Part shown: positions 43,129 to 52,743 of the stretch, in pieces
Layout of the letters: each line of letters starts with the position of its first letter
How positions within the stretch are numbered: the stretch's first letter is position 1
Origin: Chitinophaga oryziterrae
Lineage (GTDB): Bacteria > Bacteroidota > Bacteroidia > Chitinophagales > Chitinophagaceae
Direction of reading: 5' to 3'
Length of the DNA: 64,000 bases
Assembly: GCF_009758125.1 (NCBI RefSeq)
Contig: NZ_WRXO01000003.1
Coordinates: 186,001-250,000, forward strand
Position numbers and translations under genes: made by a program
Notes under the pieces: generated by a model
Databases searched by the model: none
Seen by the model: only the letters and a program-made list of their open reading frames with translations
Told to the model about the DNA's origin: nothing

Positions 43129-44145
43129 CTACAAACCTTTTTTTGGTAGAATTACAGGCCAGCAATCCTGGTCCCATTTTATCTCTTCCAGCAATAGTTT
43201 GGGTCTGCCCTGGTCCTGCGCATCATATCCATGATAAATGAAATAATCCTTTCCATCGGCGGTGTATACTGCGTTATGACCTACTCCGTACCATTGTTTA
43301 CTGTTACCCTCTATTACTATTGTCCCTCCATTCAATTGCATAGGAATATTTTGCTTGTCAAGATAAGGACCTTGTACTCTTTCACTTCTGCCAACTACCA
43401 CTTTGTAATTACTTTTTTCCCCACGGCAACAATAATCCCATGAAACGAAGAGGTAATAATATTTCCCCTTTTGAAAAATGAAAGGTGCTTCTACTGCTCC
43501 ATTTCCTGCAACTGTATCGGCAGTTGTAATATCACGTGGTCTCCTGGCTATGGTGTACCATTCCTCAGGTGTAGCTAAAGATAGCAGGTCATCTTTCATC
43601 TTTACGAGCTTTATTCCGTCCCAGAAGGAACCGAAAGCAAGCCAGGGTGTTTTGCTGCTATCTATGATCAGGTTGGGATCTATTGCATTCCACATATCCC
43701 TGCCGGGGACCGACTGAATTACCTTGCCTTTATCTTCCCATCTATAATCAGGAGAGGTGTTGTCAAGGGTCGTATTAACCGCAACGCCGATACAGGATGT
43801 GTTTTTCCCAAATGCAGAAACTGCATAATACAAATAATACCTGCCGTTATGAAAACTAATGTCTGGTGCCCATATATGACCTCTGAAACCTGGTACTGCT
43901 TTCATTGCCCATTCGGGTGGCCGGGCGAACACAGGTTTTTCTTTTCGCCAATGTTGTAAATCCCCGGAAGAAAAAACAGTAATACCAAAGCCAGTGCAGA
44001 ACACATAATAGGTGTCCTTTTCTTTTATAATAACCGGATCATGTACCGGTGTGTTCCGGGTAAGAAAAACAGTATCTGCAGGCACTGTCTGTGCCTGCAG
44101 GGCTAAAGAAAATGTACAGAGTAATATCCCGGCTATTAGCTTCAT
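43129..44145 (-). CDS. GH43 arabinanase, secreted
   Basis: This 338-residue enzyme has a signal peptide (LCTFSLALQAQ) and a single GH43 five-bladed propeller. The catalytic residues are recognisable as Asp in TPVHDPVII, Asp in NAIDPNLII and Glu in NGAVEAPFIF. The overall shape (RGHIWAPDISFHNGRYYLYYAVSAFG; PWLAFGSFWDGIKLV) is that of arabinan endo-1,5-alpha-L-arabinosidases. It overlaps the GH51 gene upstream by 4 bp and is the last gene of the arabinan locus. Confidence 0.92.
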   Translation of the reverse strand: MKLIAGILLCTFSLALQAQTVPADTVFLTRNTPVHDPVIIKEKDTYYVFCTGFGITVFSSGDLQHWRKEKPVFARPPEWAMKAVPGFRGHIWAPDISFHNGRYYLYYAVSAFGKNTSCIGVAVNTTLDNTSPDYRWEDKGKVIQSVPGRDMWNAIDPNLIIDSSKTPWLAFGSFWDGIKLVKMKDDLLSLATPEEWYTIARRPRDITTADTVAGNGAVEAPFIFQKGKYYYLFVSWDYCCRGEKSNYKVVVGRSERVQGPYLDKQNIPMQLNGGTIVIEGNSKQWYGVGHNAVYTADGKDYFIYHGYDAQDQGRPKLLLEEIKWDQDCWPVILPKKGL

Positions 44146-46133
44146 AATTTTATCTTCACTATCGTGAATGAATAAGGTGCGATATCCAGCGGAATCTTTT
44201 TCCCCGGGACCTTTATTACCGATTCTCTGGGGAATACATATTGTGGGTGCTCAAAACTATTGACGCTGGCCCGTTCATCGCTTTGCAATACCGTCACGCT
44301 TGCCTGTGTTGCAGCCGGTTTGGCATCTTCCAGTGCAATGGTATAAGATTGCTGCTTATCAGCTACATTCACCAGTTTAATAATAAGTTCGTTCTTTTTT
44401 TCATCTATGCAGGCAGAAGCGTATAAGCTATCCTGCCCTGCTATCACAGCGTTGTCCAATTTTACCGGAACTACTGCAGTTCCTTTATTTAAGGAAAATA
44501 GTTGTTGCACATAATAATTAGGTGTTCCGTATGAACGCAGATTATCTACCCATATAAGATCGGGTGTCCACTGCCAGCCATCTGTATGAGCAAATAAAGG
44601 TGCATATGAGGCCATATTGACTACATCGGCATTCCTTTCCAGTCCGGTCATAAAGGCGGCTTCCGATAGCGCGGTATACCAGTTGTTCTTGTTGTTTATG
44701 CTTACAGTTTTATCACTCTGTGCGGCATATTCACCTGCAAATATTTTACTGCCATTCCGGGGATAATGATCATAACGTTGTGCATTTTGTAAAAACCATT
44801 GCGGAGAACGGTAATAATGTTCATCAATGATATCAGCATGCATGTTCCTCAACTCATTGTTCAGATAATCAAAGCGTTCGCCATCGGGATCTGTTCCCGA
44901 GCTGTTCACCAGTTTAATGTCCGGGTATTTTGCTTTGATCGCATTGGTAAATAATTTGAGTCTTTCTACATATTGCGGTCCCCAGTTTTCATTACCTACA
45001 CCTAACAGCTTTAAATGAAAAGGGGAGGGGTGGCCCATATCTGCACGTACCTTTCCCCATTGGGTGGTTGCGTCACCATTTGCAAATTCGATCAGGTCCA
45101 ATGCATCCTGTATATAAGGGGCAAGTTCATTCAGCGGTACGAGTTCAGCGGAGTTGAATTGGCAGGCCATACCACAGTTAAGAATTGGTAAAGGTTCGGC
45201 GCCAATATCTTCAGCAAGTTGAAAATATTCAAAGAAGCCTAAACCAAAGGTCTGGAAATAATCAGGTGTTGGCCGGTGTGCGAATTCAAAATTCCAGCGG
45301 TTGATGATCAATTGCCTTTCCTCTATTGGCCCTATTGTTTTTTTCCATTGATAACGCTGTGAAAGATCAAATCCTTCTACGATACATCCTCCGGGGAAGC
45401 GGATAAATCCGGGTTTCATATCCGCAAGCAACTGCACCATGTCTGCACGCATCCCTCCCGGACGATTCTTCCATGTGTTTGACGGAAACAAGGAAATGAT
45501 ATCCAGATCGATCACACCGTTTCCTTCCAGCCACAATTGCATTTTAGCTTTAGGTTCCGTTTCCGTGGCAGTAAAGCTTACCTGCTGCTTATGCCACATT
45601 GTATCCTGATATGCTGGTATCAGGACGGTATCGCCAATAACCCCACCTCCGCTATTCAGCAATTGTATATGTAGTGTTATGCCTGGATGTTGCTGCCTGT
45701 ACATCACAGAAAAATCGTACCGCAATCCTTTCCTGATGCCCATACCGCGGAAACCTTCATTCAGCAGTCCAACACCTTCTTTCTCAGCCTTTCTTACAGT
45801 GGCCCTCAAATAACGGGGGTTACTTGTGTTCTCTGCTTTCCTGTTTAGAATAAGGATATCGCCTTCTTTTACCTGGCTGCCATTTACTGTCCAGCCCATC
45901 AGCGGTTTGAAAAATTCAAATGAGCGGTTTTTCACCAGTTCGGCATAAATGCCGCCATCTGCACCAAGATTAATATCTTCAAAAAAGACGCCCCACATGG
46001 TTGGTGCGATCTTAGCGGTTATTGCTTTCGTTTTTACTGAAATTACTTTGTTGCTTTGCGCTGATGTTGCACCGGACCACAGCAAAAATCCCAGTACCAA
46101 TACCTTACATGCCTTCTTTTTCATTTGAACCAA
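44142..46133 (-). CDS. GH51 alpha-L-arabinofuranosidase, secreted
   Basis: This 663-residue enzyme has a signal peptide (LLWSGATSAQS). An N-terminal carbohydrate-binding-like jelly roll (about 60-215) precedes the GH51 barrel; the acid/base Glu is in GVGNENWG (about residue 381) and the nucleophile Glu in IFAGEYAA (about 466). The C-terminal all-beta domain completes the GH51 fold. It would remove arabinofuranose side chains or ends from arabinan and arabinoxylan. It lies between two GH43 genes, 8 bp from the upstream one and overlapping the downstream one. Confidence 0.94.
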   Translation of the reverse strand: MVQMKKKACKVLVLGFLLWSGATSAQSNKVISVKTKAITAKIAPTMWGVFFEDINLGADGGIYAELVKNRSFEFFKPLMGWTVNGSQVKEGDILILNRKAENTSNPRYLRATVRKAEKEGVGLLNEGFRGMGIRKGLRYDFSVMYRQQHPGITLHIQLLNSGGGVIGDTVLIPAYQDTMWHKQQVSFTATETEPKAKMQLWLEGNGVIDLDIISLFPSNTWKNRPGGMRADMVQLLADMKPGFIRFPGGCIVEGFDLSQRYQWKKTIGPIEERQLIINRWNFEFAHRPTPDYFQTFGLGFFEYFQLAEDIGAEPLPILNCGMACQFNSAELVPLNELAPYIQDALDLIEFANGDATTQWGKVRADMGHPSPFHLKLLGVGNENWGPQYVERLKLFTNAIKAKYPDIKLVNSSGTDPDGERFDYLNNELRNMHADIIDEHYYRSPQWFLQNAQRYDHYPRNGSKIFAGEYAAQSDKTVSINNKNNWYTALSEAAFMTGLERNADVVNMASYAPLFAHTDGWQWTPDLIWVDNLRSYGTPNYYVQQLFSLNKGTAVVPVKLDNAVIAGQDSLYASACIDEKKNELIIKLVNVADKQQSYTIALEDAKPAATQASVTVLQSDERASVNSFEHPQYVFPRESVIKVPGKKIPLDIAPYSFTIVKIKL

Positions 46134-46141
46134 TTGTCTGT

Positions 46142-47635
46142 TTATAGAATCTTTTTACCCCATATGGCGGTGCCATTATTATTCAGCCCTGTAAAAATGA
46201 AGGTGACCCGCTTATTTTCCCAGTCCCTTCCTTTCTGTACCAACACTTTATCAGTGTAACCATTGCTCCAGTTTAACTGCAGCCAGGGGGCATTGTAAGT
46301 CCATTTACTGCCGGCATCATTATTCAATGTGCCATTGGCTGATATAGTGAGCGGAACGGACACCTGGAAATCAGGAGATACCTGGGTATCTGCATAACCA
46401 GGCACTACCCTGTAACCTAAAGTAATCTGTTCCCAGTTGCCTGTGATGCTATCCCGGGGCACTACAGTATTATCTTCCCATGCATATCGTTCAGGTGATA
46501 CCACCGGCCAGCCGTCAGTCGTCCAGAATATTTTCCTTATATGCAGGTCCATGAAATATTTATTGACACCTGGTCTTCCCTGATGTCCCAGGTAGTACTG
46601 CCCATTTCCATCGTCAAAAGCCGTACAGTGGGAAACACCCTGCCAGCCGCCATGTCCGCTGAACTGGTAGGGCGCTGTGATCATTGGACCATGGTCTGCA
46701 TCTGTGTTAGCATCCTGCCCGTTGAAGTCATAGAATGGCCCTGCAGGATTATCTGCCCTCATTACTCTTGTATTGTATTTGGTCTCCAGCCAGTCGTAAG
46801 CAATGAATAGAAAATATTTATTGAGGGAGCTGTTATAAATCACATCAGCCCCTTCTATGTTACCGTTATAATTGCCACTGGTAAATCCTCTGTTTGCAAT
46901 ACGGGTACCTTTATCACTCCCATTTAAAGCAAGTCCTGTAACCGGATCAAGTTTCAATACATAAATACCATCCCATGCCGAGCCATAATACATCCATTGA
47001 TCACCTGTTGGGGTAGTTACCACCGTAGGGTCGATGGCGTTGGTTTGCCTGGTATTATCATTCAGAGAAGTAACAACAAGCCCTTTTTCTGTCCAGGGGC
47101 CTTCCGGTGACGCTGCGGTAGCCAGCCCGATCACGCTTAAGCGGCCGACATTGGAAGAAAGTGAATAATACAACCTGTAGTCACTGCCTGCTTTCATGAC
47201 ATAAGGAGCCCATAACCCATCATTTGGGGTTCCTCCTTTTTGTTTAATAAAAGAAGCGCCCAAAGAGGGCAATGCGTCAAATACCCAACCGACAAAAGTC
47301 CATTGTACCAGGTCTTTTGATTTTCTTATTTGTATGCCCGCTTTTACTGAGATACCATATCCAACATCCGTACTATAACAATAATAATAGTCACCGAATT
47401 TTTTGATAGACGGATCATGTACATTATAGGGGCCCCACTTTGTATAATAAACAAAAGGGGAGATATCCGCATAGGTGTCACTGATGGTATTAATATCAAA
47501 AGGAGTAACTGGCGTCCCTGTTCCTGTGGTATCTGTTGTTGCGGGGGCATCAACATTTGCTTTTTTACAGGAATTGATGGCAGCCAGCATTAAAAGAATA
47601 ACAGCCGTTTTTTTTATCAGACAAGATTGAAACAT
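46142..47635 (-). CDS. GH43 endo-arabinanase-like lipoprotein
   Basis: This 497-residue lipoprotein (lipobox INSCKKAN, Cys 23) holds a GH43 propeller in residues about 60-370 with Asp in NVHDPSIK, Asp in NAIDPTVV and Glu in NIEGADVIY. The C-terminal about 100 residues form a beta-sandwich or beta-barrel accessory domain (ITLGYRVVPG; GSKWTYNAPWLQLNWS) commonly found after bacterial endo-arabinanase domains. It is likely the surface endo-acting enzyme that cuts arabinan for import by the neighbouring SusC/SusD pair. Confidence 0.92.
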   Translation of the reverse strand: MFQSCLIKKTAVILLMLAAINSCKKANVDAPATTDTTGTGTPVTPFDINTISDTYADISPFVYYTKWGPYNVHDPSIKKFGDYYYCYSTDVGYGISVKAGIQIRKSKDLVQWTFVGWVFDALPSLGASFIKQKGGTPNDGLWAPYVMKAGSDYRLYYSLSSNVGRLSVIGLATAASPEGPWTEKGLVVTSLNDNTRQTNAIDPTVVTTPTGDQWMYYGSAWDGIYVLKLDPVTGLALNGSDKGTRIANRGFTSGNYNGNIEGADVIYNSSLNKYFLFIAYDWLETKYNTRVMRADNPAGPFYDFNGQDANTDADHGPMITAPYQFSGHGGWQGVSHCTAFDDGNGQYYLGHQGRPGVNKYFMDLHIRKIFWTTDGWPVVSPERYAWEDNTVVPRDSITGNWEQITLGYRVVPGYADTQVSPDFQVSVPLTISANGTLNNDAGSKWTYNAPWLQLNWSNGYTDKVLVQKGRDWENKRVTFIFTGLNNNGTAIWGKKIL

Positions 47636-47700
47636 ACAATGTATTTATATGCTGTGCACTGCCGGTTTCGTTGCAAAAAATCAGCAGTGCACGGCTTTTC

Positions 47701-49251
47701 TTAATAATTGGCGTTTTGTTTGAATCCGGGATTATTATCTATTTCCCCTTGTGGTATGGGATATAATTCTTTCCCTGCCTGATAATTATTGAACTCGGGA
47801 TCCCTTGTCTTTAACATTTCAAGTTTTGTGGCATCCTGTAACCATCCCCAACGGCGGATATCATCGAACCGGTGCCCTTCCAGGCAGAATTCCAGTAAAC
47901 GCTCATGTGCCAGTTGATCACGCATTTGTTGTTGTGTCATGGCTGCCAGTGTAGCTGTTATATCCGGGAGGTTGGCCCGGGTCCTTACTTTTTGAATATA
48001 AGGTGCGGCCACTGAGGTCTGATTCAGTTCATTCAGTGATTCTGCATACATTAGCAGTACATCCGAATAACGCATAAGCCGCTCATTGATCCCGGATTTC
48101 CAGTCATATTCATTTGCTTTATTGCCGTCCCCATTTTCGTATTTCCTGCAAAAGACGTCGTTCAGATAGGAGCTATTGGCATACACCAGCGCAAATGATT
48201 GTCCGTAGATCATTTCACCTGGCTTGTTATAAAACATGGTAGCATCCAGTCGGGGATCTACCTGTCCATCTGTTGTTTTCTCCAGTTGGAATTCGTTGAA
48301 TGCAGACAGTGTAGGCTGCACATCTGTCCATCCGAAATTAGGGGCGCCAAATGTGATTGCCCTGGCAGATGTCTTGGCCCATGTAGAAGTGGGTATTCCC
48401 TGCCATCCCAGATCTGTTCCGCCTACAGTGGTGGAAAATTGAACTTCAAAAACGGATTCTATATTGTTCTCTTTGCTCTCTGTAAAATTGTCCTTATAGT
48501 TAGGCATCAGGCCGTACACGCCCAAATCGATCACCGCTTTAAATTGCGCTGCTGCTTCCGTATACATTTTATTGAACAGGTAGGCTTTTCCAAGATAGCC
48601 CATTGCTGCCCCTTTTGTGGCTCTTCCAAGCTGGTTGGCATCAGCTCCGCTTACATTTGTATAAGTTGCAGGCAGAAGGTCCGCAGCGGCCTTAAAATCC
48701 GCTATTACCTGTTTCCAGCCCTGTGCTTCTGTGGTTTGGGGAGAGAAAAAATCTGAAGAAGACTTGGGGGATGAAATGGGTAGTGCCACATTACCAAAGA
48801 GGTTCACTAAATGAAAGAAGTACAATCCTCTTAAAAAATAGGCCTGTCCCAGTACCCTGTTTTTTAAATCAGCATCCATAGCTATACCGGGTACATTATC
48901 TAATACCTGGTTACAACGGTACACTCCTTCATAGTATTCGTCAAAGGCCCATCCATAACCGGAAGCATCACTCGTGCCCAACGCGAATTTTCCTACGCCG
49001 GAAATGGCTGTCCATGGACTGTTACTCCGTATGTCATCTCCTCGAACATCTAATAATACAGGTGTAAAACGCATATAGGCGCCATCAAGCAACATCGGTG
49101 CATATGCAGCATTTACTCCCTGCACTGCGTCAGCGCTGGTTTTCCAGAAAGAGGCAGACGTTTGTGCATTAGGGTTTACCTGATCTAATTTTTTATTACA
49201 GCCTGCAGCTAATAAGCTGGCAGCGGAAATTATAAGTATATAGCGTTTCAT
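47701..49251 (-). CDS. SusD/RagB-family lipoprotein of the arabinan locus
   Basis: This 516-residue SusD homologue has lipobox LLAAGCNKKL (Cys 18). Typical segments are LGQAYFLRGLYFFHLVNLFGNVAL, the TPR-like GYLGKAYLFNKMYTEAAAQFKAVID, and the C-terminal RLLEFCLEGHRFDDIRRWG. It follows the SusC gene by 21 bp on the minus strand, and is followed by the arabinan-active enzymes, so it probably binds arabinan or arabino-oligosaccharides at the cell surface. Confidence 0.96.
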   Translation of the reverse strand: MKRYILIISAASLLAAGCNKKLDQVNPNAQTSASFWKTSADAVQGVNAAYAPMLLDGAYMRFTPVLLDVRGDDIRSNSPWTAISGVGKFALGTSDASGYGWAFDEYYEGVYRCNQVLDNVPGIAMDADLKNRVLGQAYFLRGLYFFHLVNLFGNVALPISSPKSSSDFFSPQTTEAQGWKQVIADFKAAADLLPATYTNVSGADANQLGRATKGAAMGYLGKAYLFNKMYTEAAAQFKAVIDLGVYGLMPNYKDNFTESKENNIESVFEVQFSTTVGGTDLGWQGIPTSTWAKTSARAITFGAPNFGWTDVQPTLSAFNEFQLEKTTDGQVDPRLDATMFYNKPGEMIYGQSFALVYANSSYLNDVFCRKYENGDGNKANEYDWKSGINERLMRYSDVLLMYAESLNELNQTSVAAPYIQKVRTRANLPDITATLAAMTQQQMRDQLAHERLLEFCLEGHRFDDIRRWGWLQDATKLEMLKTRDPEFNNYQAGKELYPIPQGEIDNNPGFKQNANY

Positions 49252-49272
49252 AATAATACTGTTTTTTAAAGA

Positions 49273-52200
49273 TTAAAGACCTAACTGTACACCAACCATC
49301 ACTGTTCTGGGGTTGGGGAATGAACCGTAATCATATCCGCGATTGAATAATCCATCGCTGATGAAGTCAGGATCGTAGCCTTTATATTTTGAGATGGTCA
49401 ACAGATTCAGACCAGAGACATACATGCGGAAACTCCTGATCACTTTGGTCCTGGTCAGTTTGGAGTCCGGGATACTATAACCAATCTGTGCATTCTGTAA
49501 TTTCACATAGGAGCCGCTTTCTACAAACCGGTCAGAGAATTTCCCGTTGTTAATATCGTTAATGAGCGGTCTGGGTACATTTGTATTGGTATTGGACGCT
49601 GTCCAGAAACGCAATTCATCCACATGACTGTTGCCATACTGTCCGGCCATTAATGCTGCATAAACCCCGTTGTATACTTTATTGCCTGCGTTGCCCTGCC
49701 AGAAGAAAGAGAGATCAAAGTTCTTATAGGAAGCCGAAAAATTTAATCCGTAATAGAACTTGGGAATGGTTGATCCAAGATAAGCCCTGTCGGCATCCGT
49801 AATGGCGCCATCTCCGGTGTTGTCTTTATATTTCACATCACCGGGTGCTATGCCCCCCGACTGATTCTGGGTGGCGTGCTTGGTGATCTCGCTGGCATTT
49901 TGAAACAGCCCTTCTGTTACAAAGCCGTATAACTCTCCAACTTCCCTGCCTACTTCTGTTTTGCTGCCTGCACCATAAACAGGGTTGTTAGTCCCGCCCA
50001 GCTTTAACACTTTGTTCTTTAAGGTATAGGCATTGGCGCTGATGTTATAATTAAAAGCACCTGCATTGTTCCGGTAGTTAACAGTAAATTCCATACCGGT
50101 ATTCTTCAATGACGCGGCATTGGTAGTAAGCGTCTGAGGAAAAGAACCTACAGAATAGGGGATAGGGATAGCGGTAATAATATCTTTTGATACACGGTTA
50201 AAATATTCAACCGTAAATGTCAGTTTCTCCTGTAATATGCCCATGTCAATGGCCACATTGGATGTTGTGGTTGACTCCCATTTCAGAGAAGGATCTGCCA
50301 CAGAAACAGTCGTAGCTCCCGTTGCAAGCGAATTATTAAACAAATAGTTTGTAGCGTTGTTAATGTAGGATTGGTAATCATAATAACCCAGGGCAGTCTG
50401 ATTACCCAGCATGCCATATCCTCCTCTTAATTTCAGGCTGCTGATAAAAGCAGGCAGATGAAAGATCTTTTCATTCGTAATGTTCCATGCTGCCGCAAAG
50501 CCGGCAAAATTACCATACCGGTTATATGGGCTGAATTTGGATGAACCGTCTCTTCTAAAATTAAAGGTAAGGAGGTAGCGATCGTCATAGTTATAATTAG
50601 CCCGGCCTAATAAAGAAAACATGGTTGCTGTTCCCTGCCAGCTTGTTACTCCTTTGGCGTTTGCATTTGCAACGGCGCCAAAAGTTTTAAAGTTCAGATC
50701 GGTGGTGTCCGTTGCTGTGGCAGACATCCATTCATTTTTATCTTCCTGGTACGTCATACCACCCAGGAAATCGATCTTATGTTTTCCGGCCTGCAACTGG
50801 TAAGTAAGTGTATTCTCGATCAGACTGGTATTCGCATGGCCGTATTGCTGGTACATGTAATACAAATTATTAAGATAATAGTACCCCATGTCAAACTTGG
50901 GCTCGTAATGGAAATTCTTATAGTCCGTTCTGTCGAAGCTCACATTCAGCTTATACTTCAGATTCTTAACTATTTCCAGTTCTCCCCATGCGTTGGCGAG
51001 CATCCTGTTCCTGTCGCTATAATCATTTACAAGGTTATTAAGACCAACCACATTCGCGGAAATAGCCCGGTTCTTTACCTGATCGCTACCGCCATATCCG
51101 CCTAAACGGGTGGCATCATATACCGGCATAGTGGGGATGGCCGTAAGCATACTGGTGACAGTACCGCCAAAAACAGCATGTCCGTTGGTTGCTCCATAGT
51201 TGCCTTTATGGGATTGTGTGTAGGCTGTTTTAATACCAAAACTGAAACGGCCTTTCTTTCCCTGAACGCTGCTGTTTAAAGTATAACGGTCGTATTTTTG
51301 TGGGCCGGTTTGCGTGCCTGTCTGGTTGAAATAACCTAATGAAGCATTGTAGCTCACATATTCAGAGCCGCCGGATAAATTCACGTTATGGTCTTGTATC
51401 ACCCCTTTTTTTAGCGCTTCATTTTGCCAGTCTGTATTGATGGAAGATACAAAAGATGGGTTTGTCGGGTCGTTGGCCGGTGCCAGGGTCAGGCCTGCAT
51501 TTAACTCAGCCGCTGATACTATTTTCTGGTATCCCAGCCTGTCGGTAACCGGTATTTTCTTGGCTATTTCCTGTGTGCCGTAATAACTGCTGAAATTCAC
51601 CCTTACCGGTCCCTGCTTCCCTTTTTTCGTAGTGATAATGATGACGCCTGTTGCTGCGCGGGAACCGTATATAGCGGCGGCTGAGGCGTCTTTCAACACC
51701 TGTATGGATTCGATATCGTTCGGGGAAAAGTCATATGGTGCATCCACCGGCACTCCATCAATCACGAACAATGGGCTGTTATTACCAAAAGTTGTGGTAC
51801 CGCGTATCTTTATCTGTACATAGCCGCCGGGCTCGCCGGATCCGTGTACGCTGATACCGGCAGCCTGTCCCTGTAACATTTTGGCTACATCATAAGATAC
51901 ATTTTTCTTTGCGTCGCCTACATTCACAACAGCCACTGAACCAGTCAGGTCCTTTTTCTTTACGGTTCCATAACCTACAACGATTACGTCATTCAGGTTT
52001 TTATAGGCCTGCTCAAGCCTTATTTTCAATGGATTATTGCCTTTCAGCACTACCACCTTGCTTTCATAACCAACACTGCTTAAAGTTATGCTGGTCCCCT
52101 CATTTCCTTCAACCGTAAAGGAACCGGAAGCATCGGTAATGGTGCCGGCGCCTTCTTTTATGCTTACAGTCACCCCTTCAAGAGGGATATTCTGCGAATT

Positions 52201-52329
52201 TGTAATTGTTCCCCGGAATTTTTTCTTAATTGTTTCTTGCGAAAATGCCTGCCGGCCAAAGGATAATAATAGTGTACAGGTAAGCATCGGCAATACGCTT
52301 TGCTTAAGCAAAATGCTGATCAGTTTCAT
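49273..52329 (-). CDS. SusC/RagA-type TonB-dependent receptor of the arabinan locus
   Basis: This full-length 1018-residue receptor has a signal peptide to about residue 30, a carboxypeptidase-D-like regulatory domain (GTITNSQNIPLEGVTVSI, about 38-120), and a plug domain with NDVIVVGYGTVKKKDLTGSV, VQIKIRGTTT, and ASAAAIYGSRAATGVIIITTKKG (about 125-235). The C-terminal barrel ends GVQLGL. There is no extra N-terminal anti-sigma-interaction domain, so control should come from the adjacent two-component genes. It imports oligosaccharides released by the surface GH43. Confidence 0.97.
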   Translation of the reverse strand: MKLISILLKQSVLPMLTCTLLLSFGRQAFSQETIKKKFRGTITNSQNIPLEGVTVSIKEGAGTITDASGSFTVEGNEGTSITLSSVGYESKVVVLKGNNPLKIRLEQAYKNLNDVIVVGYGTVKKKDLTGSVAVVNVGDAKKNVSYDVAKMLQGQAAGISVHGSGEPGGYVQIKIRGTTTFGNNSPLFVIDGVPVDAPYDFSPNDIESIQVLKDASAAAIYGSRAATGVIIITTKKGKQGPVRVNFSSYYGTQEIAKKIPVTDRLGYQKIVSAAELNAGLTLAPANDPTNPSFVSSINTDWQNEALKKGVIQDHNVNLSGGSEYVSYNASLGYFNQTGTQTGPQKYDRYTLNSSVQGKKGRFSFGIKTAYTQSHKGNYGATNGHAVFGGTVTSMLTAIPTMPVYDATRLGGYGGSDQVKNRAISANVVGLNNLVNDYSDRNRMLANAWGELEIVKNLKYKLNVSFDRTDYKNFHYEPKFDMGYYYLNNLYYMYQQYGHANTSLIENTLTYQLQAGKHKIDFLGGMTYQEDKNEWMSATATDTTDLNFKTFGAVANANAKGVTSWQGTATMFSLLGRANYNYDDRYLLTFNFRRDGSSKFSPYNRYGNFAGFAAAWNITNEKIFHLPAFISSLKLRGGYGMLGNQTALGYYDYQSYINNATNYLFNNSLATGATTVSVADPSLKWESTTTSNVAIDMGILQEKLTFTVEYFNRVSKDIITAIPIPYSVGSFPQTLTTNAASLKNTGMEFTVNYRNNAGAFNYNISANAYTLKNKVLKLGGTNNPVYGAGSKTEVGREVGELYGFVTEGLFQNASEITKHATQNQSGGIAPGDVKYKDNTGDGAITDADRAYLGSTIPKFYYGLNFSASYKNFDLSFFWQGNAGNKVYNGVYAALMAGQYGNSHVDELRFWTASNTNTNVPRPLINDINNGKFSDRFVESGSYVKLQNAQIGYSIPDSKLTRTKVIRSFRMYVSGLNLLTISKYKGYDPDFISDGLFNRGYDYGSFPNPRTVMVGVQLGL

Positions 52330-52743
52330 AAACGTGGTATTAATTATAATTCAAAAAAATCTCATTTATTATTCCGGAAAGCTTGCAGGGAATATTGATT
52401 TTGGTTAATTTTATAAGTGTGATGGTCACATTTATTGGTGTTTCTCCCTTTGTTCAGTCAAGCAATCTGAAAATATTAGCATGAAGTTGCGACTAATAGT
52501 CTTTAAACCTTCGATAAACTGTATCAAAACTTCTGCAAATAATCTCATTTTATAAAAGACCAATGCCAACCGGATCGCTATTATGTCTTAACTTTAGATA
52601 GCGATCTGCTCTTTAATTATACGTTATGAAACAACTAACAGGGAACAATGCAGTAATATAATTAAGTAAAATTCCATCGTTAAACAGGATTGAACATTGC
52701 GGCGGATGTTCATATAAGCTATTAAAAAAGATAAGTTTCTCGG
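52330..52743. other. Divergent regulatory region of the arabinan locus
   Basis: These 414 bases separate the SusC start from the sensor kinase start, so both promoters and the response-regulator binding site should be here. No exact TAnnTTTG box was seen on the relevant strands. The short minus-strand open frame inside overlaps the kinase start and has no recognisable domain. Confidence 0.5.

Noticed and set aside
48199..48756. 185-residue plus-strand frame inside the SusD gene
   Set aside because: It is antisense to a clear SusD homologue and has unusual composition; shadow frame.
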